Made by a program: the position numbers and the translations under genes
Notes under the pieces: generated by a model
What the model was told of the DNA's origin: nothing
What the model saw: only the letters and a program-made list of their open reading frames with translations
Database searches by the model: none
In this document: in pieces, positions 6,986 through 14,313 of the stretch
Layout: every line of letters begins with the position of its first letter
Numbering within the stretch: position 1 is the first letter of the stretch
Assembly: GCF_000378145.1 (NCBI RefSeq)
Contig: NZ_KB899285.1
Span: 62,001-126,000 of the forward strand
DNA: 64,000 nucleotides
Source: Saccharibacillus kuerlensis DSM 22868
GTDB taxonomy: Bacteria > Bacillota > Bacilli > Paenibacillales > Paenibacillaceae
Direction of reading: 5' to 3'

Positions 6986-8905
6986 TTAGCGGCAGGCTCC
7001 CTGGGACGTGCGCTGAAGCTCGACTTCCGGATTCAGCGTAATTTCAAATGCACGCCACCAGATAAAGCCTGGGTCGTTCTGAGGAAGCCGGACATTGGCG
7101 TACTGTGCAAAACGCCAGTCGCGGGAATTCGGTTCACTCTCGCCTTGAGGAATACCGAATCGGCGGATGATACACGCCGGCGACTGAGAGCCGATTCCAA
7201 ATGCCGGCATGGCAGCCAGCTCATTCGTACGTGTCTGCATGTCGCGGCGCAGCAGATCCGTAAGGAACTCATAGTCTTCCGGCGTATTGAAGATCCGCAT
7301 ATTTTGATCGGCCGTAACATTTGTATAAGGAGTGCGGGCACGGGATTCTGTCCGGATACTGCCGATCTCCAGCGTCTTGTACGAATAATCTTTGAGGAAA
7401 CGCTTGAACAGTAGCGAGCCGTGCGCATCCAGCGCGAGGCCCAGCTGACGTTCCTGCGTTTCTTTTTTGAGGAAAAAGAAACGTGACAGCGCCATTCCCA
7501 GCGAGATGCCGATTTTGTTGCCTGCCGTATTCCAGCCGCTGTATCCCAGCAGGCTGCCTGTCGCAGGAGAAGCCAACAGCTCCGGCGTAACGACCGTACC
7601 GGCCGAGCCGCCGCGCGTAAAGTCAACGACCAGCGTCGGGATATGCGCCGAGCGATTTGCTTCGATGTGCGCTATAGCGCTGCCGATTGCATCTTCGCTC
7701 GTGAGGGCGACGAGTTCAAGTTCCAACGTACCGTTCTGCACTGCGCTTTTTTCTGTCTCTGCGTTTATAGCTGTGCTTCTTGCTTCTTCTACTCCATTCG
7801 TCGCTGCTTCATTTTCCGCTGCTTCATTCGATGCTTCGCGTTCTGCTTCGAATCCTGTTCCACTCTCCGCTTCGCCGCTGACCGGCGACCGACCGTCTCC
7901 CGTATAAGCGCCGCCTGCAATATCGATATGCCGTAAAATATTCGTATGCACATCCATATATTCATACGAATTGACGATCTCCGATCCGTCCCGGCCGAAA
8001 TAGCGGACAGCGACAATCGGCTTGGTAGGCTGCATATCCGCATACAGATAAGCAGCCATACGAGCCAAGAGAACATGACCCAATCCATCCGCATCTGGCA
8101 GAATCACGGCACGTTCCGAATTTTGCCCGCCGCTGCCGCCCAGCTGTTCGTCGATCTGTCTTTCAATCCAGTTAATCTCGTTCGCCTGCACGCCCTGAAT
8201 GGAAGCATCGTCGACGCCGAAGGCGGCAAAATCTACGCCCGCGTCCCGAACAAGTGTCTCTAATACATAACGGTTGGTCTTAAACTTGCGTCGACGAGCA
8301 TTATAATAGCGTTCCTTGTCAAAATGAACGGTTTCCGGATAAGGCGTGCCGTCCGGTTGAAGATCGTAACTTTCAAGAATATCGCCGAATTCCGTTCGCT
8401 CGGGACGAGGCTTCATCATAAGAGCGCGGGACTCGGTGTAGGCTTCGATACTGAGCCCTTCGGCCATTGTCGTTGTAGCGAGGCGCATGATCGTATCGAG
8501 CAGGAAGATTGGCTTGCCCGGATAATCGCGTTTGAGATCGGCGATAACGTTCAGAAGAGCTGTCGTATTCGGATCATAATCCGGATAGTCGCCGCCTCCG
8601 TCTTCACGCAGCCTGCGGCTGCCGATCAGCCCGCCGTAGGCGAGCATGTCGATCGAGATAATAAATCCATCGGCTTGGGACGCATTTTCCTTCAAGAATC
8701 GGCCTACTGCAGCTGAATCGCCATATACCGCTCCGCTTGTACCGATCACTTCCGTTCCTTCGACTTCGGCCTTATCGTCCATCCGATTGCGAATGATGCT
8801 GCGCTCCGGCGTCAATACCTCAAGACCTGCCGCTTTACCTTGAACAATGACATCATCAAGATTGGCCGGACGGTCGTCCAGCGGTACGTATACTACTTTT
8901 TTCAT
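6986..8905 (-). CDS. DUF4127 family protein
   Basis: A DUF4127 family member of unknown function. Its opening residues (KVVYVPLDDRPAN) and the DMLAYGGLIGSR segment near residue 110 are what I recognise from the family. At 639 residues it is longer than I would expect, because an Ala/Glu/Asn-rich, low-complexity insert of about 60 residues (roughly 335-395) interrupts the globular part; the flanking sequence stays in frame and looks conserved. There is no signal peptide or membrane segment, so it is probably cytoplasmic. ATG 8905 follows AAAGGAGAGG. A perfect 14-bp palindrome lies 48 bases upstream of the start. Confidence 0.85.
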   Translation of the reverse strand: MKKVVYVPLDDRPANLDDVIVQGKAAGLEVLTPERSIIRNRMDDKAEVEGTEVIGTSGAVYGDSAAVGRFLKENASQADGFIISIDMLAYGGLIGSRRLREDGGGDYPDYDPNTTALLNVIADLKRDYPGKPIFLLDTIMRLATTTMAEGLSIEAYTESRALMMKPRPERTEFGDILESYDLQPDGTPYPETVHFDKERYYNARRRKFKTNRYVLETLVRDAGVDFAAFGVDDASIQGVQANEINWIERQIDEQLGGSGGQNSERAVILPDADGLGHVLLARMAAYLYADMQPTKPIVAVRYFGRDGSEIVNSYEYMDVHTNILRHIDIAGGAYTGDGRSPVSGEAESGTGFEAEREASNEAAENEAATNGVEEARSTAINAETEKSAVQNGTLELELVALTSEDAIGSAIAHIEANRSAHIPTLVVDFTRGGSAGTVVTPELLASPATGSLLGYSGWNTAGNKIGISLGMALSRFFFLKKETQERQLGLALDAHGSLLFKRFLKDYSYKTLEIGSIRTESRARTPYTNVTADQNMRIFNTPEDYEFLTDLLRRDMQTRTNELAAMPAFGIGSQSPACIIRRFGIPQGESEPNSRDWRFAQYANVRLPQNDPGFIWWRAFEITLNPEVELQRTSQGACR

Positions 8906-8952
8906 TGTAACCTCTCCTTTGGATTCAATTTGGCGCTTGATCCGAAGTTCAG

Positions 8953-8966
8953 GACCGACGTCGGTC
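8953..8966. promoter_or_regulatory. 14-bp perfect palindrome, possible operator of the DUF4127 gene
   Basis: GACCGACGTCGGTC reads the same on both strands and lies in the divergent intergenic region between the DUF4127 gene and the sigma-like pair. No regulator is known for it. Confidence 0.35.
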
Positions 8967-9191
8967 GGAATGTTCCGCCTTCACTTAGGGAGGAGGAAAA
9001 GGACTCCTTTTTACAACCGGAATCCGAAAAAAATTATAAGAATCGAAAAAACCTCTATTCCGTCTACGCGTTTTTTACGCAAATGGTTGTGGATATGTCG
9101 GTTTACTCAAATTGGTTCTACCCAAAAGGCAAAGGTTATATTATACTTATTACGAACACTTGTTCTCAATTTGGTATGGGAGGCGAGAGAG

Positions 9192-9530
9192 ATGGAAACA
9201 GAAACGATCGATCATTACCGGCAGGCATTGAAACGTGCAGCTTGGAGAGAACGTTATCGGCAGCGTGTTCGCTATGCGAGAGAATGGGCGTGGAGCGAAA
9301 CGGGCAGAGAGAACATGGAAGCCGATCCGAATGTGCTGGGAGCAGAACTTTCAATGCGTGAGTATCTTGAACTTATTCCTTTTGACAATGGTAGGGAGGT
9401 AATTAAAGCGCTCTTTGCGGAAGGCAAGACAGAAACGGCCGCTGCAGCCGAGCTGCAGATCAGTCAGCAGGGGGTGAACAAGTGGAAACGGAAATCGCTC
9501 GAGCATCTGCGTCAGAGTCTGAGTTTGTAA
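9192..9530 (+). CDS. sigma-70 region 4-like HTH protein (possible large half of a split sigma factor)
   Basis: A 112-residue protein. Residues about 60-110 resemble sigma region 4: an acidic/hydrophobic helix followed by a helix-turn-helix (EVIKALFAEGKTETAAAAEL then ISQQGVNKWKRKSLEHLRQ). The N-terminal 35 residues are Arg-rich and helical, without a clear region 2. ATG 9192 follows GGGAGGCGAGAG; the frame runs further upstream but without a ribosome site. The downstream gene starts inside it. The pair resembles B. subtilis SigO/RsoA or the two small sigma-like genes of Tn916-type elements. That analogy is inference from layout and weak similarity. Confidence 0.65.
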   Translation: METETIDHYRQALKRAAWRERYRQRVRYAREWAWSETGRENMEADPNVLGAELSMREYLELIPFDNGREVIKALFAEGKTETAAAAELQISQQGVNKWKRKSLEHLRQSLSL

Positions 9531-9697
9531 GTCTACTGGAGCGTTCGCGGGCAGGTGATGCCGAAGCGCTGCAGAGCCTGGTTGAGCTGCTGGATCCCGA
9601 TATTGAAAGACTCAGCCGGAAAATGATGATGGAGAAAAGCGATGCCAAGCAGACGCTTAAGACCGAACTCATTGCTATGGTATTTCGAAAAGAGTGA
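9482..9697 (+). CDS. small helical partner of the sigma-like protein (RsoA/HTH_16-like)
   Basis: A 71-residue, all-helical acidic protein. The segment FVSLLERSRAGDAEALQSLV followed by a helix ending L-S-R-K-M resembles small region-2-like proteins such as RsoA, which supply the core-binding part of a two-part sigma factor. The GTG start at 9482 follows AGGGGGTG at good spacing and overlaps the 3' end of the preceding gene by 49 bases in another frame, so translation is coupled. It is not simply a frameshifted remainder of the first gene, because both frames look coding in the overlap and the second has its own ribosome site. Confidence 0.6.
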   Translation: METEIARASASESEFVSLLERSRAGDAEALQSLVELLDPDIERLSRKMMMEKSDAKQTLKTELIAMVFRKE

Positions 9698-9759
9698 AGC
9701 ATTTTATGTTTGTTTGGGAGCCAGGTGTGCCTCATTGGAACTTCCGTCAGCGTTTTTCA

Positions 9760-9806
9760 TTGACTTATCAAACATCGGACCGATATAATAGCATGTGCAA
9801 TAGATG
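9760..9806 (+). promoter_or_regulatory. sigma-A promoter of the marR gene with an operator half-site
   Basis: A -35 TTGACT (9760-9765) and a perfect -10 TATAAT (9784-9789) are 18 bp apart. The half-site AATAGATG at 9799-9806, near the expected transcription start, also occurs as the arm of the palindrome at 10301-10322. Confidence 0.7.
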
Positions 9807-9861
9807 GATATGCAAGTATATGTCGTGCAGTCGCAAGATAGCTTGGAAGAGGAGCGGAACT

Positions 9862-10287
9862 ATGGAAAATGAGGCGGATACACTTGGATTTCGGCTGTCC
9901 AGAACTTACTTGGCTTATGCCAAAGCGGCGGGTAAAGTAACGGCAGCGGAAGATATGACGCCTGAACAATACGGTGTGCTGCACCGATTGACTCTCGTCG
10001 ATGGCATATCGCAGAAGAAGTTGGCCAGTCTGCACGCACGCGACCAAACATCGATCAGTAAGGCGCTCGACAAGCTGGAACAGAAAGAGATGATTGTTCG
10101 TCGAGCCAACCCTGTTGATCGTCGAAGCGTGCTGGTCTATCTGACGGAAAAAGGACGGGAAACGGTAAATGTGCTGACCCCGCTTATGCAGTCACATAAT
10201 GGCGAGGCTATCGAAGGGTTGTCGGAGGAAGAGTTGAACCTATTCATTCGGGTACTGGACCGTATATTCGGTAATCTGTCCGAATGA
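9862..10287 (+). CDS. MarR-family transcriptional regulator
   Basis: A 141-residue winged-helix regulator. Residues about 30-100 hold the MarR DNA-binding domain: the M-T-P-E-Q-Y-G-V-L helix start, ISQKKLASLHARDQTSISKA as the recognition helix region, and a wing with the family D-R-R-S motif. ATG 9862 follows AGAGGAGCGG; the open frame extends upstream across the promoter and is ignored. The next gene, an ABC-2-type membrane protein, follows after 90 bases that contain a palindromic operator. The likely role is repression of itself and of that membrane protein, as in many MarR-efflux pairs. Confidence 0.9.
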   Translation: MENEADTLGFRLSRTYLAYAKAAGKVTAAEDMTPEQYGVLHRLTLVDGISQKKLASLHARDQTSISKALDKLEQKEMIVRRANPVDRRSVLVYLTEKGRETVNVLTPLMQSHNGEAIEGLSEEELNLFIRVLDRIFGNLSE

Positions 10288-10300
10288 ATTTTTTTGAGCG

Positions 10301-10322
10301 AATAGATGCATATTCATCTATT
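10301..10322. promoter_or_regulatory. MarR-type palindromic operator
   Basis: Perfect 8-bp arms AATAGATG and CATCTATT flank a six-base spacer, between the MarR gene and the membrane-protein gene. The same arm occurs once at 9799 near the marR transcription start. Confidence 0.65.
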
Positions 10323-10377
10323 TGGATTTAAGGTAGCGTAGAAACACGAATTTTGTACCAAGAGGAGAGAAATAACG

Positions 10378-11478
10378 TTGAAACAAGCTTTTAGAACTTT
10401 AATGGGAATTACTCAAACCCGGATCGGAATCGTCTTTTCGCTGTTCGTTCCGCTTCTGTTCACTCTGCTATGGATGACTGGCTATCACGACGCGACTCAG
10501 CGAATCGATCAATTGAATGTCGCTGTCGTCAACGAAGCTGGAGAGGCAGGGACAGCCGTATCAGCGCAGATTGCCGCGAACGCACCGTTCCATACCGAAT
10601 CCGTTAATCATGCCGATACGGCACAAGCGGCAATGGACGCCGGAGATTACTCGATGGTTATTGTCATTCCGGCAGACTTTGCTTCCGGTCTTCAGAACGG
10701 CTCGGCAAAGCTGACCTATTATATCAATCAGGGTACGTCAGAAGTGGCTTCGGCGATGGTTGAAGGTGCAGCTGCACGTCTGACTGCAGGGATGAACGAG
10801 GCCATCGCCGGAACTTCGGCGGCCGAGCCGGTGCAGTCTGAGATCGTTAAGACGCACGAACAGAACAACTTTGCAGTTACAATGCTGCCGATGATTCTTG
10901 GATTTATTCCATACATTGCGATGATGACGGCCAATATCCAGCTGAATATCTCGTCGCAGATTATGAAGCGAAACCATGGGAAATGGCAGATCTTCTGGAG
11001 TCGTCAACTGCTGCTCCTGCTGATTTCGGTCTTTGCACCGCTGATTATAATCGGCGTGGCTCAGCTGTTTGCCCAACCGGCCGCTTCCTTTGGAAGCATG
11101 TGGATGCTGCTTGGCTGCGTCTTCCTGGCAAGCGCATGCGTAACCCAAATGAGCTTCGCTTTGTTCGGAAATGCTGCTCCTCTGTTCAATGTCGCACTCG
11201 TGCCGCTTCAGCTGATGACAGCGGGCAACATCATTCCGGCCGCCATGCTGGCGCCGTTCTATCGTCACTTTGGCAGCTTCCTTCCCGCCCCGAACGGGAT
11301 TCAAGGTTTTATGCGATTGATCTATAACGGCAGCGGAGCAGGTACATTTATGCTGCACCTTCTGTTGATTGCGCTCGTTACCTGGGCAGTCACCCTGCTG
11401 CGTGTACAGCTGCAAAATCCGGCTCCTTCGCCGGCCGCTGCAGGCGGACAGCCGGGAAGTGCCGCTGCGTCCCATTAA
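10378..11478 (+). CDS. ABC-2-type membrane protein, DUF3533/YhgE-like
   Basis: A 366-residue membrane protein of the ABC-2 permease superfamily without an adjacent ATPase. One N-terminal helix (about 15-35) is followed by an extracytoplasmic domain of roughly 130 residues and then five or six helices from about residue 165 to 345. The tail is Ala/Pro-rich. This is the layout of DUF3533/YhgE/Pip proteins. The start is TTG at 10378, seven bases after AGAGGAGAG. It lies directly downstream of a MarR regulator and operator, which suggests an inducible export or stress role; the substrate is unknown. Confidence 0.75.
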   Translation: MKQAFRTLMGITQTRIGIVFSLFVPLLFTLLWMTGYHDATQRIDQLNVAVVNEAGEAGTAVSAQIAANAPFHTESVNHADTAQAAMDAGDYSMVIVIPADFASGLQNGSAKLTYYINQGTSEVASAMVEGAAARLTAGMNEAIAGTSAAEPVQSEIVKTHEQNNFAVTMLPMILGFIPYIAMMTANIQLNISSQIMKRNHGKWQIFWSRQLLLLLISVFAPLIIIGVAQLFAQPAASFGSMWMLLGCVFLASACVTQMSFALFGNAAPLFNVALVPLQLMTAGNIIPAAMLAPFYRHFGSFLPAPNGIQGFMRLIYNGSGAGTFMLHLLLIALVTWAVTLLRVQLQNPAPSPAAAGGQPGSAAASH

Positions 11479-11598
11479 TCGAAAGTTTGAGGACTGATGA
11501 CCGTCATACGAATGTCGAATGTCGAATGTCGAACGCCGAGCAGGCAGGGCGAAAGGACGGAATGAAAGGTCAACATGATCAAAAGGAGCGGATTGTCT

Positions 11599-12024
11599 AT
11601 GATTTATCGTCATCTTATGGTAGCTTACGATGGATCCGAACATGCGCTGCGTGGGCTGGAACAAGCTCGCGCCTTGGCAGGCGGAAAAGCTGCAATCGAC
11701 ATTGTATATGTCGATCCGGCGGAGTCGGAAGTGCTTGAAGAACCGCTGGTTTTCTACACGAACGATTTGGAAGAACGTTTAGACCGCGATATTCGGGAGC
11801 AGGAGGCAGCGCTGCGCAAGCTTGCGGAAGATATTCCGAATGCCCGAGGCGTTGTACTTGGAGGACATGCTGCTAAATCACTGCTTAAATATGCGGAAGA
11901 AACAGACGTGGATCTGATTGTCATAGGCAGTCGGGGACTGGACGGATTGCGGGAGCTGCTGCTCGGCAGCGTTAGTCATAATGTAGCCCAGCATGCGAAA
12001 GTGCCGGTATTGATCGTCAAATAA
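11599..12024 (+). CDS. universal stress protein, UspA family
   Basis: A 141-residue single-domain Usp protein. The fold opens with a strand plus V-A-Y-D-G-S-E, and the C-terminal ATP-binding signature G-x2-G-x9-G-S is present in GSRGLDGLRELLLGS near residues 114-130, so it probably binds ATP. ATG 11599 follows AAAAGGAGCGGA. An ATG 24 bases upstream in frame lies before this ribosome site and is rejected. The gene has its own terminator. Usp proteins are associated with stress survival; no specific stress can be read from the sequence. Confidence 0.93.
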   Translation: MIYRHLMVAYDGSEHALRGLEQARALAGGKAAIDIVYVDPAESEVLEEPLVFYTNDLEERLDRDIREQEAALRKLAEDIPNARGVVLGGHAAKSLLKYAEETDVDLIVIGSRGLDGLRELLLGSVSHNVAQHAKVPVLIVK

Positions 12025-12051
12025 AAGAGGAGACTTCCGTCTCCTCTTTTT
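12025..12051 (+). terminator. intrinsic terminator of the uspA-like gene
   Basis: AAGAGGAGAC, TTCC loop, GTCTCCTCTT, then T run. Confidence 0.85.
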
Positions 12052-12194
12052 ATTGATTTTTATTGGGGCCCAATAAATTATTTTTACGAAAATCACGAAT
12101 GGACAGCGACAAAAGGCCGATTATTTCGTTCATACTTATAGGAGAACGGTTTGCATAAAAGCCGGATTTCACCCCACTCCAAGGAGGATTTACG

Positions 12195-12569
12195 ATGAAA
12201 ATCGAAACGGGACATGGAATCATCAGCATAACAGAGAAGGCGCTGCAAAAAATCGTGGCCGGAGCGATTGCCGAAACGGAAGGTGTCGCACTGACCGCGA
12301 ACGAATCGGCGAGTCTGCCGGAACGGCTGCGTGCGGCAGGCCGAAATGGCCGCATTGCTCTGCGGATGGGAGAGGCAGGACTTGAGATCGAGCTGCGAAT
12401 CGACGTACGATTCGGTATGCGCATCCAGGAAGTATGTCGAAAGCTCCGCGACAACGTTCGCCTTAGCGTAGAGAAGTTGGCTGGGCTGCCGGTCCATGTG
12501 ATTGAGGTTGCTGTAGAAGGTCTGAGCGGGACGCGAGCCGACCGGGTCGGCGGAGCTTTTTCCGTCTAG
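12195..12569 (+). CDS. Asp23/Gls24 family envelope stress protein
   Basis: A 124-residue protein of the Asp23 family (B. subtilis YqhY/YloU relatives). The first half has the family's GxIxIxExALxKIxAxAxxExxG pattern and the second half the alternating strands ending in a V-H-V-I-E-V-A-V-E-G segment. Members sit under the membrane or act in envelope and lipid homeostasis. ATG 12195 follows CAAGGAGG at ideal spacing. It is a lone gene, unlike the usual accB-accC-yqhY neighbourhood, which makes the exact subfamily uncertain. Confidence 0.88.
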   Translation: MKIETGHGIISITEKALQKIVAGAIAETEGVALTANESASLPERLRAAGRNGRIALRMGEAGLEIELRIDVRFGMRIQEVCRKLRDNVRLSVEKLAGLPVHVIEVAVEGLSGTRADRVGGAFSV

Positions 12570-12693
12570 TGACTTAAGGGGTTGAGCTTTTGCTTCCGGA
12601 GACACATAATAGACACAGAACTTTCTATCCTGTACAGGTCCAATGACGAAGTGGATCGGATAGGATACTATACCGGAAATGGAGCGCCGATTC

Positions 12694-13581
12694 TTGAAAA
12701 CATTCAAAAAAGTCTATATCGAAATTACGAGCGTATGCAATCTGTCCTGCCACTTCTGCCCGCCGACGGCTCGTCAGGCGAAATTTATCAAGCCGGAAAC
12801 GTTTGCGCAAATTTTGGACAAGATTGATCCGCATACAAATCATATCTACCTGCATGTCAAAGGTGAACCGCTGCTGCATCCGAAGATCGACGTACTGCTC
12901 GATTTGGCGAATGAGCGAGGTTTTAAGGTCAATATCACGACGAACGGAACCTTAATTGAGAAAAACCGTCATAAACTGCTCGGCAAGCCGGCACTGCGCC
13001 AGATGAACTTTTCGCTGCACAGTTTCGACGGTCATGCCGGCTCCACAGACCGCAACGGCTATCTGGCCGATATTTTGACATTTGTGCGTGACGCGTCGGA
13101 GCATGAAGTTTCGAACAAAGTCGTGTTTTCTTTCCGGTTATGGAACTTGACCGAAGACAATATGACCAACGCTGCACGCAGCCGCAACCGTGAGACGCTG
13201 GAACTGATTGAGCGCGAATACAATCTGGATTACCGGATTGAAGAGAAGTTTGAGCGGGGCAAGGGACTGAAGGTAGCGAATAACGTGTACCTCAATCAGG
13301 ATCATGAGTTCCAGTGGCCGAGCCTGAGTGCACCGGAAGATGACGGAAAAGGGTTCTGTCATGCGCTGCGCAGCCATGCGGCCATTCTGGTCGACGGAAC
13401 AGTTGTGCCGTGCTGCCTGGACGGGGAAGGCGTGATTAACCTGGGAAATGTGCTGGAACAGGAATTTACCGACATTATCGAGAGCAAACGCGCCAACGAT
13501 ATCGTCTACGGTTTCTCGCGTCGCGAAGCGGTCGAAGAGCTGTGCCGCAAATGTGGGTATCGGAAGCGGTTCGGAGCCTGA
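12694..13581 (+). CDS. radical SAM/SPASM enzyme
   Basis: A radical S-adenosylmethionine enzyme of about 295 residues. The cluster-binding motif C-x3-C-x2-C (CNLSCHFC) lies at residues 15-22, glycine-rich GEPLLHP follows near residue 52, and a C-terminal SPASM/twitch region has paired cysteines (VPCCLDG and LCRKCGYR) for an extra Fe-S cluster. The start is taken as TTG 12694, because GGAG lies nine bases upstream and proteins of this type often start just before the first strand; ATG 12679 in the same frame has no ribosome site. No peptide precursor or partner gene is nearby, so the substrate is unknown. Confidence 0.88.
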   Translation: MKTFKKVYIEITSVCNLSCHFCPPTARQAKFIKPETFAQILDKIDPHTNHIYLHVKGEPLLHPKIDVLLDLANERGFKVNITTNGTLIEKNRHKLLGKPALRQMNFSLHSFDGHAGSTDRNGYLADILTFVRDASEHEVSNKVVFSFRLWNLTEDNMTNAARSRNRETLELIEREYNLDYRIEEKFERGKGLKVANNVYLNQDHEFQWPSLSAPEDDGKGFCHALRSHAAILVDGTVVPCCLDGEGVINLGNVLEQEFTDIIESKRANDIVYGFSRREAVEELCRKCGYRKRFGA

Positions 13582-13674
13582 AGAGAAGACCCGGGAAGAA
13601 CGGCGGAATCCGGACCGATAGTTGAATCGAAATGCGGCGAACAAGGCGAAAGTCCTGCATCGAACCTGCCGCCC

Positions 13675-13870
13675 AATCTAACGAATCCTCCTACCGTTAT
13701 TCAGCCGCATTTTCGACTTTTCGAAATCTAACGAATCGTAGTCACGCTATCGAGCTGCCTGTAGAGCGAATCGGCTTTAAAATGAACGAATAAGGATATG
13801 AGGATTCTTTAAAACTTGAAAGTAGAGCGAAATAGCAGATTAGCGTGATAAGGATTCGTTAGCGGTAGGC
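13675..13870. repeat. pair of 50-bp direct repeats facing inverted copies
   Basis: Two 50-bp units begin at 13675 and 13725 with AATCTAACGAATC. Two diverged copies in opposite orientation follow, the last ending in GGATTCGTTAG at 13852-13862, which is the exact complement of CTAACGAATCC at 13678-13688. Another internal word, GTAGAGCGAA, occurs at 13761 and 13822. The region is non-coding and may be a dispersed genomic repeat. Confidence 0.65.
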
Positions 13871-13995
13871 TGTGTCGAGCAGAAAAGACGCAGAAATAGT
13901 GAAAAGCAGTCGTGCCATACAGGTACAGGTACAGGTACGACTGCGGTAAAGCTGAATATGCGATCATCGTTTATTTGATGGCGAGCAAATTGTAG

Positions 13996-14020
13996 AGACC
14001 GCTTCGGCGGTCTTTTTTTA
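13996..14020 (+). terminator. intrinsic terminator downstream of the repeat region
   Basis: AGACCGC, TTCG loop, GCGGTCT, then T run. Three copies of ACAGGT lie about 60 bases upstream of it. Confidence 0.85.
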
Positions 14021-14313
14021 TGCACTCTTGTCAGCAGCCTGCACTTTCATTCCGCGCTTTTGGACTTTTATTCCGGGACCAAATCTACATTTCAAACTTT
14101 TACTCCGTGTTTTGATACCAAGCGTTCACTTCGTGTTTGATGGCAAGCGTCCAGTTCACGTTTTCGCGCTGTCTTGCCGAGCCGTCGTAAAAATTTCAAC
14201 GAATCGATTTCCGTCATCATTCACAAATCCGAGTCATCCGCTTTGCTTTCCTGCACTTTTTTTCTCTATAATGAAAGAAAGCATGCAGAGGCAAACGGAG
14301 AGGATGAGCGGAA
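14021..14313. other. gene-free stretch with degenerate internal repeats
   Basis: No supported gene. It has imperfect repeated words such as CTTTTATTCCG and CAAGCGT-N4-TTCACGT. These read as diverged copies of units of roughly 22-30 bp. The ribosome site of the next gene lies at its end. Confidence 0.45.

Noticed and set aside
6986-8905. gene fusion in the DUF4127 protein
   Set aside because: The extra length is a low-complexity Ala/Glu-rich loop, not a second domain.
9482-9697. frameshift within a single sigma-factor gene
   Set aside because: The second frame has its own GTG and ribosome site, and the overlap reads as coding in both frames, so two coupled genes are more likely.
12679-12693. 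ATG 12679 as start of the radical SAM gene
   Set aside because: There is no ribosome site before it, while GGAG lies nine bases before TTG 12694. The choice is not certain.
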